64,000 nucleotides of DNA, from positions 668,102-732,101 of the forward strand of contig NZ_JAEIOI010000002.1 of NCBI RefSeq assembly GCF_021375795.1, given 5' to 3'. Under the pieces are notes generated by a model. It was not told the origin of the DNA. It made no database searches and was given only the letters and a program-made list of their open reading frames with translations. Positions 15,154 to 25,169 of the stretch are shown here, one piece after another. The DNA is from Pseudomonas anguilliseptica. GTDB lineage: Bacteria > Pseudomonadota > Gammaproteobacteria > Pseudomonadales > Pseudomonadaceae. Positions within the stretch are counted from its first letter, which is position 1. Every line of letters begins with the position of its first letter. Position numbers and translations under genes: made by a program.

Positions 15154-16149
15154 TCAGATCCAGCGCAAGCGGCGAAACAACAGCCACTGTCCCAGTGCTA
15201 CAACGGCCATCAGCGAGCAGGCCAACAGAAAACCGTGAGGGCTTTCCGAACCGGGAATACCACCGACGTTGATCCCCAGCAGCCCGGTGAGAAAGCTCAT
15301 CGGCAGGAATATCCCGGTGATGATGCCGAAGCGGTACATGGTGCGGTTCATCCGCTCATCCATGCGCCGGTTTTCGGCTTCCAGCAGCAGGCTGACGCGC
15401 TCGCGGCTGAGCTCCAGCTCTTCCAGATAACGGGTCAGGCGGTTATTTAGCTCATTCCAGTAGCTGCTGTCGCCGCCGACAAACCAGGCCTGGGCACTGG
15501 CCGTCAGTTGTCCGTATATATCACGCTGCGGTGCCAGAAAACGCCGCAGGCTGGCTGCACGTCGGCGCATCTGCAGCAACTCGGTGTGATCCAGCGTGCT
15601 GGTCTGCTCGTCATCGGCGAGTTCTTCCTGCTCATCGATCTGCTCGGAGAGCTCGCCAATCAACAGTTCGATCTTGTCCGTCAGGTAATGCGCCAGGCGC
15701 AGAATCAGCTCTGCCGAGGTTTTCGGCCCACGCCCGGCCAGCAGGTCTTCGATCAGGGCTTCGGTGGCCATCAATGGCCGCAGACGCAGAGAAATTGCAC
15801 GCTGCGCATCGGCAAAGATACGCACCGACACCATGTCTTCCGGTTCGGCGCCGGGATTGAGGTTCAACCCCCGCAGAAATAGCAGCAACTGCTGCTCGGG
15901 CAGCGCCAGCAGCCGTGGCCGGGTGTTTTCCTCCAATAGCAGATTGCAGGCGAACTCGTTCAGCCCGCTTTCAGCCCGCAGCCAGCTGTGCGTATGCGGA
16001 TGCCCCCGGTCCCAGTGCAGCCACAGGCTTTCCTGCTCACGCAGTTCAAGCCCCTGCAGCTCTTGGCGGGTGATGCTGCGTGCCCCGCCCTGACCATTGA
16101 GGACGAAGGCATGCACCAGGCCCCACTGCGCGTTGTCTTCCTCACGCAT
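15154..16149 (-). CDS. cmaX: CorA-family divalent cation transporter CmaX (ZntB-like)
   Basis: 331 residues. Inner-membrane CorA/ZntB-type protein for Mg2+ or Zn2+ transport. A large cytoplasmic N-terminal domain contains a long helical section (KIELLIGELSEQIDEQEEL to RRAASLRRFLAPQRDIYGQL); two C-terminal transmembrane helices are separated by the loop LLGINVGGIPGSE. The usual CorA signature GMN appears here as GIN, as in ZntB relatives, so the transported ion is uncertain. Start taken at 16149 with AGGAAA upstream, not at the TTG five codons earlier. Located in the SigX neighbourhood upstream of crfX. Confidence 0.87.
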   Translation of the reverse strand: MREEDNAQWGLVHAFVLNGQGGARSITRQELQGLELREQESLWLHWDRGHPHTHSWLRAESGLNEFACNLLLEENTRPRLLALPEQQLLLFLRGLNLNPGAEPEDMVSVRIFADAQRAISLRLRPLMATEALIEDLLAGRGPKTSAELILRLAHYLTDKIELLIGELSEQIDEQEELADDEQTSTLDHTELLQMRRRAASLRRFLAPQRDIYGQLTASAQAWFVGGDSSYWNELNNRLTRYLEELELSRERVSLLLEAENRRMDERMNRTMYRFGIITGIFLPMSFLTGLLGINVGGIPGSESPHGFLLACSLMAVVALGQWLLFRRLRWI

Positions 16150-16169
16150 GACGGTTTCCTGCAAACCCC

Positions 16170-16658
16170 TTACTCCGGCATTTGCAGAGCAGATGGCGAA
16201 ATAATCACGCCATTGTTGTCGGCGTAGATGAATTCACCCGGACGGAAGGTCACGCCACCAAACGTCACTGCAACATTCAGATCACCGATGCCACGCTTAT
16301 CGGTTTTCATCGGGTGACTGGCCAGGGCCTGAATGCCCAGATCAGTCTGCGCCAACACATCAACGTCTCGCACACAGCCGTACACCACAATGCCTTCCCA
16401 GCCGTTCTTCGCGGCCTTTTCGGCGAGCATGTCGCCCAGCAGTGCGCGGCGCATGGAGGCACCACCATCCACCACCAGCACCTTGCCCTTGCCAGGCTGA
16501 TCGACCTGCTCCTTAACCAGCGAGTTGTCCTCGAAACACTTGATGGTGACAATCTCGCCACCAAAGGAATCGCGACCACCAAAATTGCTGAACATCGGCT
16601 CAACCACCTGAACCAGCTCAGGGTAGGCGTCACACAGATCCGGGGTGATGTAGTGCAT
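16170..16658 (-). CDS. rraA: Ribonuclease E activity regulator RraA
   Basis: 162 residues, the family's normal size. RraA binds RNase E and inhibits mRNA decay in enteric bacteria; the same fold also occurs in 4-hydroxy-4-methyl-2-oxoglutarate aldolases, so the annotation rests on family consensus. Characteristic segments are the N-terminal [10 protein letters not shown], the loop [32 protein letters not shown] and [28 protein letters not shown]. Start at 16658 with a good site (AAGGAGTTTTGCC) upstream. It is 20 bp from cmaX in the same direction. Confidence 0.9.
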   Translation of the reverse strand: MHYITPDLCDAYPELVQVVEPMFSNFGGRDSFGGEIVTIKCFEDNSLVKEQVDQPGKGKVLVVDGGASMRRALLGDMLAEKAAKNGWEGIVVYGCVRDVDVLAQTDLGIQALASHPMKTDKRGIGDLNVAVTFGGVTFRPGEFIYADNNGVIISPSALQMPE

Positions 16659-16793
16659 GGCAAAACTCCTTGGATGGAAAAGCGCTGCTGCCGATCACTG
16701 ACAGCGATACAGAACTGACACCTGCTGCCGTCAGCCCGTTCAGATTCATGTTTACGCCGCAACCGGCACAATGCCGCGATACTAGCCGCAAGC

Positions 16794-17801
16794 TCACTCT
16801 GCGCAAACGCCTTTATCGCCCTCTAGCGCCGCACGTTCAAGCTCGGCAGCCACCTGCGGGCTCTTGCGCAGCCACTGTTCGATCAGGGGCCAGACCTCGC
16901 GTTGCGCCTCTTTGCTGACGAGCATTTCAACATGGCCAAAATCGCCACTGAAACCATGCTTCTTGCCCAGACAGAGAAATTCGCTCAGCGGTGAACCGAA
17001 CTGCTTCAGCAGTTTCTCGCAGGCCCAGGCTGGGTCCTGATGATCACCCAGCGCCGCTACCGCCATGACCGGCACACGCACATCGGCCAGACCCGCCCAC
17101 CAGTCACGCTCAGCATCACCGAAACGGCCAAACAAACCATGCCAACGCAGGCTCTCGACAGCCAGGCCAATCGGCTCATCCTCGGGGCCTCGCTTGAGAC
17201 GGGAGCCGGAAATGGCCGAAAACCGCTTGAGCAGAAAACGCCCGCCCCACTCCACTGGCGGAATCTTTAGCGGCCAGTAGATACGGCTGATCTGGCTGCC
17301 AAATAACACGCTGGACGCAATTTTCGCCTGATCCAGATAGTGCCCACCCAAACCGCCCGCAAGCGTGATGCCACCCAGGGAATGGCCCAGCCAATGGGCC
17401 TTTTGCGGGTTCTGCTCATAGACGAAATCGGCAATCGCCGGCAGGTCATAGCGTACGTAGTCACTAACAGTGTTGCGCTGATAGTCACGGTTGCGCGGCG
17501 ACAAGCCATGGCCGCGCATCTCGGCAATCCACACATCAAAACCGGCGCGCGCCAGATACGGTCCCAGGCCAATGCACTTGGGCGAATACCAGAAGCGGCG
17601 ATTGGAAAAACTACCTGGAATCAGGATCACCGGAGCGCCGCGCTCCTGCTCATGCCCAGCCCGTCCGAGACGCGTGAGTGCCAACTCGACACTGCTATCC
17701 GGGCTGTTGCCGGGTTTGAGGCGATAGACATCCTCGCTCAGGTCACCGCGGAACTCCGCGCTGATCAAGGCGACGGGGAAAAGCTCACTGCTGCTTTGCA
17801 T
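16794..17801 (-). CDS. Alpha/beta fold hydrolase
   Basis: 335 residues, no clear signal peptide. An alpha/beta hydrolase of unknown substrate. The oxyanion loop IPGSFSNRRFW is followed by a nucleophile elbow HWLGHSLGGIT, giving the catalytic serine, and a late histidine in SGDFGHVEML with an upstream acidic residue in ALGDHQDPAW can complete the triad. The size and the motif RGHGLSPRNRDY suggest the lipase-like alpha/beta hydrolase 1 family. It sits between ppsA and rraA on the same strand, 63 bp after the ppsA stop, the order I remember from P. aeruginosa (PA1771). Confidence 0.8.
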   Translation of the reverse strand: MQSSSELFPVALISAEFRGDLSEDVYRLKPGNSPDSSVELALTRLGRAGHEQERGAPVILIPGSFSNRRFWYSPKCIGLGPYLARAGFDVWIAEMRGHGLSPRNRDYQRNTVSDYVRYDLPAIADFVYEQNPQKAHWLGHSLGGITLAGGLGGHYLDQAKIASSVLFGSQISRIYWPLKIPPVEWGGRFLLKRFSAISGSRLKRGPEDEPIGLAVESLRWHGLFGRFGDAERDWWAGLADVRVPVMAVAALGDHQDPAWACEKLLKQFGSPLSEFLCLGKKHGFSGDFGHVEMLVSKEAQREVWPLIEQWLRKSPQVAAELERAALEGDKGVCAE

Positions 17802-17864
17802 TTTTTCTCTGGCGTAAAAAAGGGCAGGATCAACCCGCCCTTGAATAGAGATTTTAAAGCGCTA

Positions 17865-20240
17865 TCAGGCCGATGTTTGACCTTCGGCCAGGAAGAACCA
17901 GGTATCGAGAACCGAATCCGGGTTCAACGACACGCTTTCGATGCCCTGTTCCATCAGCCAGCGCGCCAGATCCGGGTGATCCGAAGGACCCTGACCACAG
18001 ATGCCGATGTACTTGCCCGCCTTGTTACAGGCCTGGATGGCGTTGCTCAGTAGCTTCTTCACCGCCGGGTTACGCTCATCAAACAGGTGCGCGACGATAC
18101 CGGAGTCACGATCCAGCCCCAGGGTCAGTTGAGTCAGGTCGTTGGAACCGATGGAGAAACCGTCGAAGAACTCCAGGAATTCCTCAGCCAGAATGGCGTT
18201 GGACGGCAGTTCGCACATCATGATGACCTTGAGGCCATCCTGACCGCGCGCCAGGCCATTCTTCGCCAGCAGCTCAACCACTTGCGAGGCTTCGCCGAGG
18301 GTACGTACGAACGGCACCATGATCTCGACGTTGGTCAGGCCCATCTCGTTGCGCACTTTTTTCAGTGCGCGGCACTCCAGTTCGAAGCAATCACGGAACG
18401 ATTCGCTGATGTAACGCGAAGCGCCACGGAAGCCGAGCATCGGGTTCTCTTCTTCCGGCTCGTAGAGCTTGCCGCCGATCAGGTTGGCGTATTCGTTGGA
18501 CTTGAAGTCCGACAGACGCACGATGACCTTCTTCGGCCAGAACGCGGCGGCCAGGGTGCTGATGCCCTCAACCAGCTTCTCAACGTAGAAATTGACCGGA
18601 TCGTCGTAACCGGCAATCCGCTTCTCAACGCTGTCCTTGATCTCTGGCGGCAGGCCGGCAAAGTTCAGCAGCGCTTTGGGATGCACACCGATCATACGGT
18701 TGATGATGAATTCCAGACGCGCCAGGCCCACGCCTTCGTTCGGCAGTTGCGCGAAGTCGAAGGCACGATCCGGGTTGCCGACGTTCATCATGATCTTGAA
18801 CGGCAGATCGGGCATGGCGTCGACCGAGTTCTTGCGAATATCGAAACCCAACTCGCCTTCAAAGATAAAACCGGTGTCGCCTTCGGCGCAGGAAACCGTC
18901 ACACCCATGCCGTCTTTCAGCACCTGGGTGGCGTTGCCGCAACCGACGACGGCAGGAATGCCCAGTTCGCGAGCGATGATCGCGGCGTGACAGGTACGGC
19001 CACCACGGTTGGTGACGATAGCGCTGGCGCGCTTCATCACCGGCTCCCAATCCGGATCAGTCATGTCGGAAACCAGTACGTCGCCTGGCTGGACCTTGTC
19101 CATCTCGGATACGTCGTGAATCACCCGCACCTTACCGGCGCCGATCTTCTGCCCAATGGCGCGGCCTTCTACCAGCACGGTGCCGGTTTCCTTGAGCAGG
19201 TAGCGCTCCATGACATTGACGCTGGCGCGGCTTTTCACGGTTTCCGGGCGGGCCTGGACGATGTAGAGCTTATTGTCATCGCCGTCTTTGGCCCACTCGA
19301 TGTCCATCGGCCGACCGTAGTGTTTCTCGATGATCATGGCTTGCTTGGCCAGCTCGCTGACTTCGGCATCACTGAGGCAGAAGCGCGCACGTTCGGCACG
19401 CTCCACATCCACCACCTTGACCGATTTACCAGCCTTGGCTTCGTCGCCATAGATCATCTTGATGGCTTTGCTGCCCAGGTTGCGGCGCAGGATGGCTGGA
19501 CGACCAGCTTCCAGCGTCTGCTTGTGTACGTAGAATTCGTCAGGGTTGACTGCGCCCTGCACCACAGTTTCACCGAGACCGTAAGCGCCGGTGATAAACA
19601 CCACGTCACGGAAGCCCGATTCGGTATCCAGAGTGAACATCACGCCGGCCGTGCCGGTTTCCGAACGCACCATGCGCTGCACGCCAGCAGACAGGGCGAC
19701 CAGTTTGTGGTCAAAGCCCTGGTGCACGCGGTAGGCAATGGCGCGGTCGTTGAACAGCGAGGCAAATACCTCTTTGGCGGCGCGGATCACGTTGTCCACG
19801 CCACGGATATTCAGGAAGGTTTCCTGCTGACCTGCAAACGAGGCGTCCGGCAGGTCTTCGGCGGTAGCGGAGGAACGCACGGCCACAGCCATGTTGTCGT
19901 TACTGCCGGCCATTTCGGCAAAGGCGATACGGATCTGCTTGTCCAGCTCAGCCGGGAATGGCGCATCCATCACCCACTGGCGAATCTGCGCGCCGGTCTT
20001 GGCCAGAGCATTGACGTCGTCTACATCAAGGGCGTCGAGGGCAGCGTGAATCTGTGCGTTAAGGCCGCTTTGCTCGAGAAAGTCGCGGTAGGCCTGAGCC
20101 GTAGTGGCGAAACCACCGGGCACCGATACACCAGCACCAGCCAGGTTGCTGATCATCTCGCCCAGGGAGGCGTTCTTGCCCCCTACGTGCTCAACATCGT
20201 GATTGCCGAGCTTATCGAGGGAAACTACGTACTCTACCAA
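17865..20240 (-). CDS. ppsA: Phosphoenolpyruvate synthase
   Basis: 791 residues. Converts pyruvate, ATP and water to PEP, AMP and phosphate for gluconeogenesis. The N-terminal ATP-grasp domain starts with [13 protein letters not shown]; the central phosphohistidine domain has [21 protein letters not shown], where the His is the phosphoryl carrier; the PEP-utilising TIM-barrel domain ends with [18 protein letters not shown] place the start at a TTG codon (20240) before [11 protein letters not shown], with GGAGA about 8 bases upstream. This gives exactly the length I know for the P. aeruginosa enzyme; a longer frame adds 21 residues with no homology. It is divergent from ppsR, its regulator. 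Confidence 0.95.
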   Translation of the reverse strand: MVEYVVSLDKLGNHDVEHVGGKNASLGEMISNLAGAGVSVPGGFATTAQAYRDFLEQSGLNAQIHAALDALDVDDVNALAKTGAQIRQWVMDAPFPAELDKQIRIAFAEMAGSNDNMAVAVRSSATAEDLPDASFAGQQETFLNIRGVDNVIRAAKEVFASLFNDRAIAYRVHQGFDHKLVALSAGVQRMVRSETGTAGVMFTLDTESGFRDVVFITGAYGLGETVVQGAVNPDEFYVHKQTLEAGRPAILRRNLGSKAIKMIYGDEAKAGKSVKVVDVERAERARFCLSDAEVSELAKQAMIIEKHYGRPMDIEWAKDGDDNKLYIVQARPETVKSRASVNVMERYLLKETGTVLVEGRAIGQKIGAGKVRVIHDVSEMDKVQPGDVLVSDMTDPDWEPVMKRASAIVTNRGGRTCHAAIIARELGIPAVVGCGNATQVLKDGMGVTVSCAEGDTGFIFEGELGFDIRKNSVDAMPDLPFKIMMNVGNPDRAFDFAQLPNEGVGLARLEFIINRMIGVHPKALLNFAGLPPEIKDSVEKRIAGYDDPVNFYVEKLVEGISTLAAAFWPKKVIVRLSDFKSNEYANLIGGKLYEPEEENPMLGFRGASRYISESFRDCFELECRALKKVRNEMGLTNVEIMVPFVRTLGEASQVVELLAKNGLARGQDGLKVIMMCELPSNAILAEEFLEFFDGFSIGSNDLTQLTLGLDRDSGIVAHLFDERNPAVKKLLSNAIQACNKAGKYIGICGQGPSDHPDLARWLMEQGIESVSLNPDSVLDTWFFLAEGQTSA

Positions 20241-20420
20241 GGTGATCTCTCCACTAAGGTGTTGGAAAAGCTCAAGGGGCTGGGAAAGCTCGGCGGCATA
20301 CATGCCCGCTCGATTGTGGCCTGGCCCTGGAAAATAAGTAACAATGCCGGCCAGATCGGCCCTGCAAAGGCGGGCCTATGATAGCCAAGATTCGTCCTCA
20401 GCTTAAGGCCCACGGCGCAA

Positions 20421-21239
20421 ATGAAACGAACCGCTTTCTTCATCTCCGATGGTACCGGCATTACCGCCGAAACCCTGGGCCAAAGTCTGCTGGCACAGTT
20501 TGAAACCATCAACTTCACCAAACTCACACGACCGTACATCGACAGTGTGGAAAAAGCGCGCGCAATGGTACAACAAATCAACAGCGCCGCCGAGAAAGAC
20601 GGCTCTCGCCCGATCATCTTCGACACCATCGTTAACCAGGACATCCGCGACATCCTGGCCGAGTCCGAAGGTTTCATGATCGATATCTTCTCGACCTTTC
20701 TCGCCCCGCTCGAACAAGAGCTGACCTCACACTCTTCCTACTCGGTCGGCAAGTCGCACTCAATCGGCCACAACTCCAACTACATGGAGCGCATCGAGGC
20801 GGTCAACTTCGCCCTGGACAACGACGATGGCGCGCGTACTCATTACTACGATAAGGCCGACCTGATCCTCGTCGGCGTATCGCGCTGCGGCAAAACCCCA
20901 ACTTGCCTGTACATGGCCATGCAGTACGGCATTCGCGCAGCCAATTACCCGCTGACCGAAGACGACATGGAGCGCCTGCAATTGCCAGCCGCGCTGAAGA
21001 CCTACAAGGACAAGCTGTTCGGCCTGACCATCGACCCCGATCGACTCACCGCCATTCGCAACGAGCGCAAGCCCAACAGCCGTTACGCCAGCTATGCCCA
21101 GTGCGAGTTTGAAGTGCGCGAAGTGGAAAACCTGTTCCGCCGCGAGAACATCAACTTCATCAACTCCACACACTTCTCGGTGGAAGAAATCTCCGCGAAG
21201 ATCCTGGTGGAAAAAGGTGTTGAGCGCCGTCTCAAGTAA
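20421..21239 (+). CDS. ppsR: PEP synthase regulatory protein (kinase/pyrophosphorylase)
   Basis: 272 residues, DUF299 family. Bifunctional regulator that inactivates PEP synthase by ADP-dependent threonine phosphorylation and reactivates it by phosphate-dependent dephosphorylation. Conserved features are the N-terminal [13 protein letters not shown], the middle [35 protein letters not shown], and the P-loop [12 protein letters not shown]. It is transcribed away from ppsA, with about 180 bp between them holding both promoters. Confidence 0.95.
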   Translation: MKRTAFFISDGTGITAETLGQSLLAQFETINFTKLTRPYIDSVEKARAMVQQINSAAEKDGSRPIIFDTIVNQDIRDILAESEGFMIDIFSTFLAPLEQELTSHSSYSVGKSHSIGHNSNYMERIEAVNFALDNDDGARTHYYDKADLILVGVSRCGKTPTCLYMAMQYGIRAANYPLTEDDMERLQLPAALKTYKDKLFGLTIDPDRLTAIRNERKPNSRYASYAQCEFEVREVENLFRRENINFINSTHFSVEEISAKILVEKGVERRLK

Positions 21240-21264
21240 CCTGTACAACCCATTGAAGCGAAAA

Positions 21265-21293
21265 GAAAAGGCTCGAACTCTTCGAGCCTTTTC
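21265..21293. terminator. Bidirectional terminator between ppsR and prpF
   Basis: Stem GAAAAGGCTCGAA/TTCGAGCCTTTTC with a three-base loop CTC; A-rich on one side and T-rich on the other, so it can serve both converging genes. Confidence 0.85.
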
Positions 21294-21306
21294 TCATTTA
21301 TAAAGA

Positions 21307-22494
21307 CTACAAAGCATCGCCCGGCACACGTACCCAGCCTTCCATCAGAATGCGCGCCGAACGCGACATGATCGCCTTGGTGACTGTCCATTGGCCATCG
21401 ACCAGCTCAGCCTGCGCACCGACGCGCAACGTGCCAGACGGGTGACCGAAACGCACCGCCTCACGCTCGCCGCCACCGGCCGCCAGATTGACCAGGGTGC
21501 CGGGAATCGCCGCTGCCGTGCCAATAGCCACCGCACAGGTACCCATCATCGCGTGGTGCAGCTTACCCATGGACAGCGCACGCACCAGCAGATCCACTTC
21601 GCCGGCCGCGATGGTCTTGCCGCTGGAGGCCTGGTAGTCCTTAGGCGGGCTGACAAAGGCGATTTTCGGCGTGTGCTGGCGGGTTTGCGCTTCTTCGGCA
21701 CTCTTGATCAGGCCCATGCGCAGCGCGCCGGCCACGCGAATCTTCTCGAAACGCATCAGTTGCTCAGGGTCACCGTTGATCTGCTCACGCAACTCAGTGC
21801 CGCTGTAGCCAATGTCTTCTGCATTAACAAATATGGTCGGGATACCGGCAGTGATCATGGTCGCCTTAAAGGTGCCGACACCCGGCACTTCCAGGTCATC
21901 GACCAGATTGCCGGTTGGGAACATAGAGCCACCCTCATCACCGTCATCGGACGGATCGAGGAACTCCAGCACGATCTCCGCCGCCGGGAAGGTTACCCCG
22001 TCCAGTTCGAAATCGCCGGTTTCCTGCACCTGACCATTGCTGACTGGCACATGGGCGATGATGGTTTTCTGGATATTCGCCTGCCAGATGCGCACCACAC
22101 ACACGCCGTTTTGCGGGACGCGCGCTGGGTCAAGCAGACCGGCATGAATGGCAAAGGCCCCGGCACCAGTAGACAGGTTGCCGCAGTTGCCGCTCCAGTC
22201 GACAAAAGCCTTGTCGATGGACACCTGGCCATAGAGGTAATCCACATCGTGATCCGGTTGGCTGCTTTTCGACAGGATCACGCACTTGGAGGTCGAGGAC
22301 GTCGCGCCGCCCATGCCGTCGATCTGCGCGGCATAAGGATCGGGACTGCCGATCACCCGCATAAACAGCTTGTCGCGCGCAGCGCCCGGCACCTGACAGC
22401 TTGGCGGCAGGTCCTGCAGGCGGAAGAACACGCCCTTGCTGGTGCCGCCACGCATATAGGTGGCGGGAATCTTGATCTGGGCTGCATAAGCCAT
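21307..22494 (-). CDS. prpF: 2-methylaconitate cis-trans isomerase PrpF
   Basis: 395 residues. Isomerises trans-2-methylaconitate made by AcnD to the cis form in the methylcitrate cycle. Family features: IPATYMRGGTSKGVFFRLQDLP at the N terminus, DGMGGATSSTSKCVI, and WSGNCGNLSTGAGAFAIHAGL. Start at 22494 with a fair site (GGAGAAGCTTTTC) upstream; the longer frame adds residues lacking homology. It is the last gene of the prp operon, 53 bp after acnD, and no prpD follows before the converging ppsR. Confidence 0.94.
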   Translation of the reverse strand: MAYAAQIKIPATYMRGGTSKGVFFRLQDLPPSCQVPGAARDKLFMRVIGSPDPYAAQIDGMGGATSSTSKCVILSKSSQPDHDVDYLYGQVSIDKAFVDWSGNCGNLSTGAGAFAIHAGLLDPARVPQNGVCVVRIWQANIQKTIIAHVPVSNGQVQETGDFELDGVTFPAAEIVLEFLDPSDDGDEGGSMFPTGNLVDDLEVPGVGTFKATMITAGIPTIFVNAEDIGYSGTELREQINGDPEQLMRFEKIRVAGALRMGLIKSAEEAQTRQHTPKIAFVSPPKDYQASSGKTIAAGEVDLLVRALSMGKLHHAMMGTCAVAIGTAAAIPGTLVNLAAGGGEREAVRFGHPSGTLRVGAQAELVDGQWTVTKAIMSRSARILMEGWVRVPGDAL

Positions 22495-22547
22495 GAAAAG
22501 CTTCTCCTGAAATGAACCGGGGCGACCTGCGTCGCCCCGGTGATGCA

Positions 22548-25169
22548 TCAACCCTTTGACGACTCGAGAAAGTCCTGGGCAAAGCGCTGCAGCACGCCGC
22601 CCGCCTTGTACACATGGACTTCAGCGGCAGTGTCCAGACGGCAGGTCACCGGCACTTTGACAACTTCACCATTACGGCGATTGACCACCAGAGTCAGATC
22701 GCAGCGCGGCGATACATCGCCCTCGATGTCGTAAGTCTCAGTGCCATCGAGACCAAGGGTCAGACGGGTGGTGCCCGGCTTGAACTCGACCGGCAGCACG
22801 CCCATGCCCACCAGGTTGGTGCGGTGGATGCGCTCGAAGCCTTCGGCGGCAATCACTTCCACACCCGCCAGGCGCACGCCTTTGGCCGCCCAGTCACGGG
22901 ACGAGCCCTGACCATAGTCGGCGCCAGCCACGATGATCAGGTTCTGCTTGCGATTCATGTAGGTTTCGATGGCTTCCCACATGCGCATGACCTGGCCTTC
23001 CGGCTCTACACGGGCCAGCGAACCCTTTTTCACCGCACCATCAACCACGGCCATTTCGTTGACCAGCTGCGGGTTGGCGAAGGTGGCGCGTTGCGCGGTC
23101 AGATGGTCACCGCGGTGGGTGGCGTAGGAGTTGAAGTCCTCCTCCGGCAGACCCATCTTCGCCAGGTACTCGCCAGCAGCGGAGTCCAGCAGGATGGCGT
23201 TGGACGGCGACAGGTGGTCAGTGGTGATGTTGTCCGGCAGGATCGCCAGCGGCAGCATGCCCTTGAGCGTGCGTTCGCCGGCCAACGCGCCTTCCCAGTA
23301 TGGCGGGCGACGGATGTAGGTGCTCATCGGGCGCCAGTCGTACAGCGGGCTTTCCGCCTCAGTGACCGTGCCCAAATCGAACATCGGGATGTAGATCTGC
23401 TTGAACTGTTCAGGCTTCACCGAGGCCGCAACGATGGCGTCGATCTCCTCGTCGCTCGGCCACAGATCCTTCAGGGTGATCGGCTTGCCGTTCGCATCAA
23501 CGCCCAGTACGTCCTGCTCGATATCGAAGCGCACAGTACCGGCAATGGCGTAAGCCACCACCAGCGGCGGCGAAGCCAGGAACGCCTGCTTGGCATAGGG
23601 ATGAATGCGCCCGTCGAAGTTGCGGTTACCGGAGAGTACGGCGGTGGCGTACAGGTCGCGGTCGATGATTTCCTGCTGGATCACCGGGTCCAGCGCACCG
23701 GACATGCCGTTACAGGTGGTGCAGGCGTAGGCGACGATGCCGAAGCCGAGCTGTTCCAGCTCTCTCAGCAGGCCAGCTTCTTCCAGATACAGCTTGGCGA
23801 CTTTCGAACCCGGCGCGAAGGAGGTCTTAACCCACGGCTTACGCACCAGGCCCAATGCGTTGGCTTTTTTCGCCAGCAGGCCGGCCGCCACCACGTTGCG
23901 CGGGTTGGAGGTGTTGGTACAGCTGGTGATGGCGGCGATGATCACCGCACCATCCGGCATCAGGCCCTCACCCTCTTCCAGCTTGCCGGCGGCCAACTTG
24001 GCCTCGTCAGCAATACCACGCTCGTGCAGAGCCGAGGTCGGCAGACGCTTGTGCGGGTTGCTCGGGCCGGCCATGTTGCGTACCACGGTCGACAGATCGA
24101 AACTCAGCACGCGCTCGTATTCGGCAGTGGCCAAGGCATCGGCCCACAGACCTGTGGTCTTGGCGTACTGCTCGACCAGCGCCACCTGCTCCGGCTCGCG
24201 ACCAGTGAGCTTGAGGTAGTCGATGGTCTGCTGATCGATATAGAACATCGCCGCCGTTGCGCCGTATTCCGGGCACATATTGGAAATGGTGGCACGGTCA
24301 CCAATGGACAGGCTATCCGCGCCCTCGCCAAAGAATTCAACCCAGGCACCGACCACCCGCTCCTTGCGCAGAAACTCGGTCAGGGCCAGGACGATATCGG
24401 TGGCGGTAATGCCAGGCTGGCGTTTGCCAGTCAGCTTGACCCCGACGATATCGGGCAGGCGCATCATCGACGGCAAACCGAGCATCACGGTTTCCGCTTC
24501 CAGCCCGCCCACGCCGATGGCGATTACGCCCAGGGCATCGACGTGCGGGGTGTGCGAGTCAGTGCCGACACAGGTATCCGGAAAAGCCACGCCGCCGCGC
24601 GCCTGGATCACCGGGCTCATTTTCTCCAGGTTGATCTGGTGCATGATGCCGTTACCGGCCGGAATCACGTCGACGTTCTTGAATGCGGTCTTGGTCCACT
24701 CGATAAAGTGGAAGCGATCCTCGTTGCGGCGCTCTTCCACCGCACGGTTCTTGTCGAACGCATCCGGATCGAAACCACCGAATTCGACGGCCAGGGAGTG
24801 GTCGACGATCAGCTGAGTCGGCACTACCGGGTTGACCTTGGCCGGATCACCGCCCTGTTCAGCGATGGCATCGCGCAGACCAGCCAGATCGACCAGCGCG
24901 GTCTGGCCAAGAATGTCGTGGCAGACCACGCGCGCCGGATACCAGGGGAAATCCAGCTCCTGCTTGCGCTCGATCAGCTGCTTGAGGGCATCGGTCAGCA
25001 ACTCCGGCTCGCAGCGGCGTACCAGCTGCTCGGCCAGCACACGCGAGGTGTACGGCAGCTTGGCGTAAGCGCCCGACGCGATGGCATCGACCGCCTCACG
25101 GGTGTCGAAGTAGTCCAGCGCGGTGCCGGCCAGCGGCTTGCGGTATTGGCTGTTCATCGCGCTGCTCAT
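22548..25169 (-). CDS. acnD: Fe/S-dependent 2-methylisocitrate dehydratase AcnD
   Basis: 873 residues. Aconitase-family [4Fe-4S] enzyme that dehydrates 2-methylcitrate in propionate breakdown. The family signature CVGTDSHTPHVDALG is near residue 205, cluster cysteines appear in ITSCTNTSNP and ACTTCNGMSG, and the C-terminal swivel domain has AGADYGQGSSRDWAAKG. The frame starts at 25169, one base into the prpC stop (TAATG); an in-frame ATG four codons later (MNSQYRKPL, 25157) matches homologue starts equally well, so the first residues are uncertain. Needs PrpF as partner. Confidence 0.95.
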   Translation of the reverse strand: MSSAMNSQYRKPLAGTALDYFDTREAVDAIASGAYAKLPYTSRVLAEQLVRRCEPELLTDALKQLIERKQELDFPWYPARVVCHDILGQTALVDLAGLRDAIAEQGGDPAKVNPVVPTQLIVDHSLAVEFGGFDPDAFDKNRAVEERRNEDRFHFIEWTKTAFKNVDVIPAGNGIMHQINLEKMSPVIQARGGVAFPDTCVGTDSHTPHVDALGVIAIGVGGLEAETVMLGLPSMMRLPDIVGVKLTGKRQPGITATDIVLALTEFLRKERVVGAWVEFFGEGADSLSIGDRATISNMCPEYGATAAMFYIDQQTIDYLKLTGREPEQVALVEQYAKTTGLWADALATAEYERVLSFDLSTVVRNMAGPSNPHKRLPTSALHERGIADEAKLAAGKLEEGEGLMPDGAVIIAAITSCTNTSNPRNVVAAGLLAKKANALGLVRKPWVKTSFAPGSKVAKLYLEEAGLLRELEQLGFGIVAYACTTCNGMSGALDPVIQQEIIDRDLYATAVLSGNRNFDGRIHPYAKQAFLASPPLVVAYAIAGTVRFDIEQDVLGVDANGKPITLKDLWPSDEEIDAIVAASVKPEQFKQIYIPMFDLGTVTEAESPLYDWRPMSTYIRRPPYWEGALAGERTLKGMLPLAILPDNITTDHLSPSNAILLDSAAGEYLAKMGLPEEDFNSYATHRGDHLTAQRATFANPQLVNEMAVVDGAVKKGSLARVEPEGQVMRMWEAIETYMNRKQNLIIVAGADYGQGSSRDWAAKGVRLAGVEVIAAEGFERIHRTNLVGMGVLPVEFKPGTTRLTLGLDGTETYDIEGDVSPRCDLTLVVNRRNGEVVKVPVTCRLDTAAEVHVYKAGGVLQRFAQDFLESSKG

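Noticed and set aside
18087..20381. Long open frame of 764 codons on the strand opposite ppsA
   Set aside because: A mirror of a GC-rich coding sequence; ppsA has full-length family motifs and the opposite frame has none.
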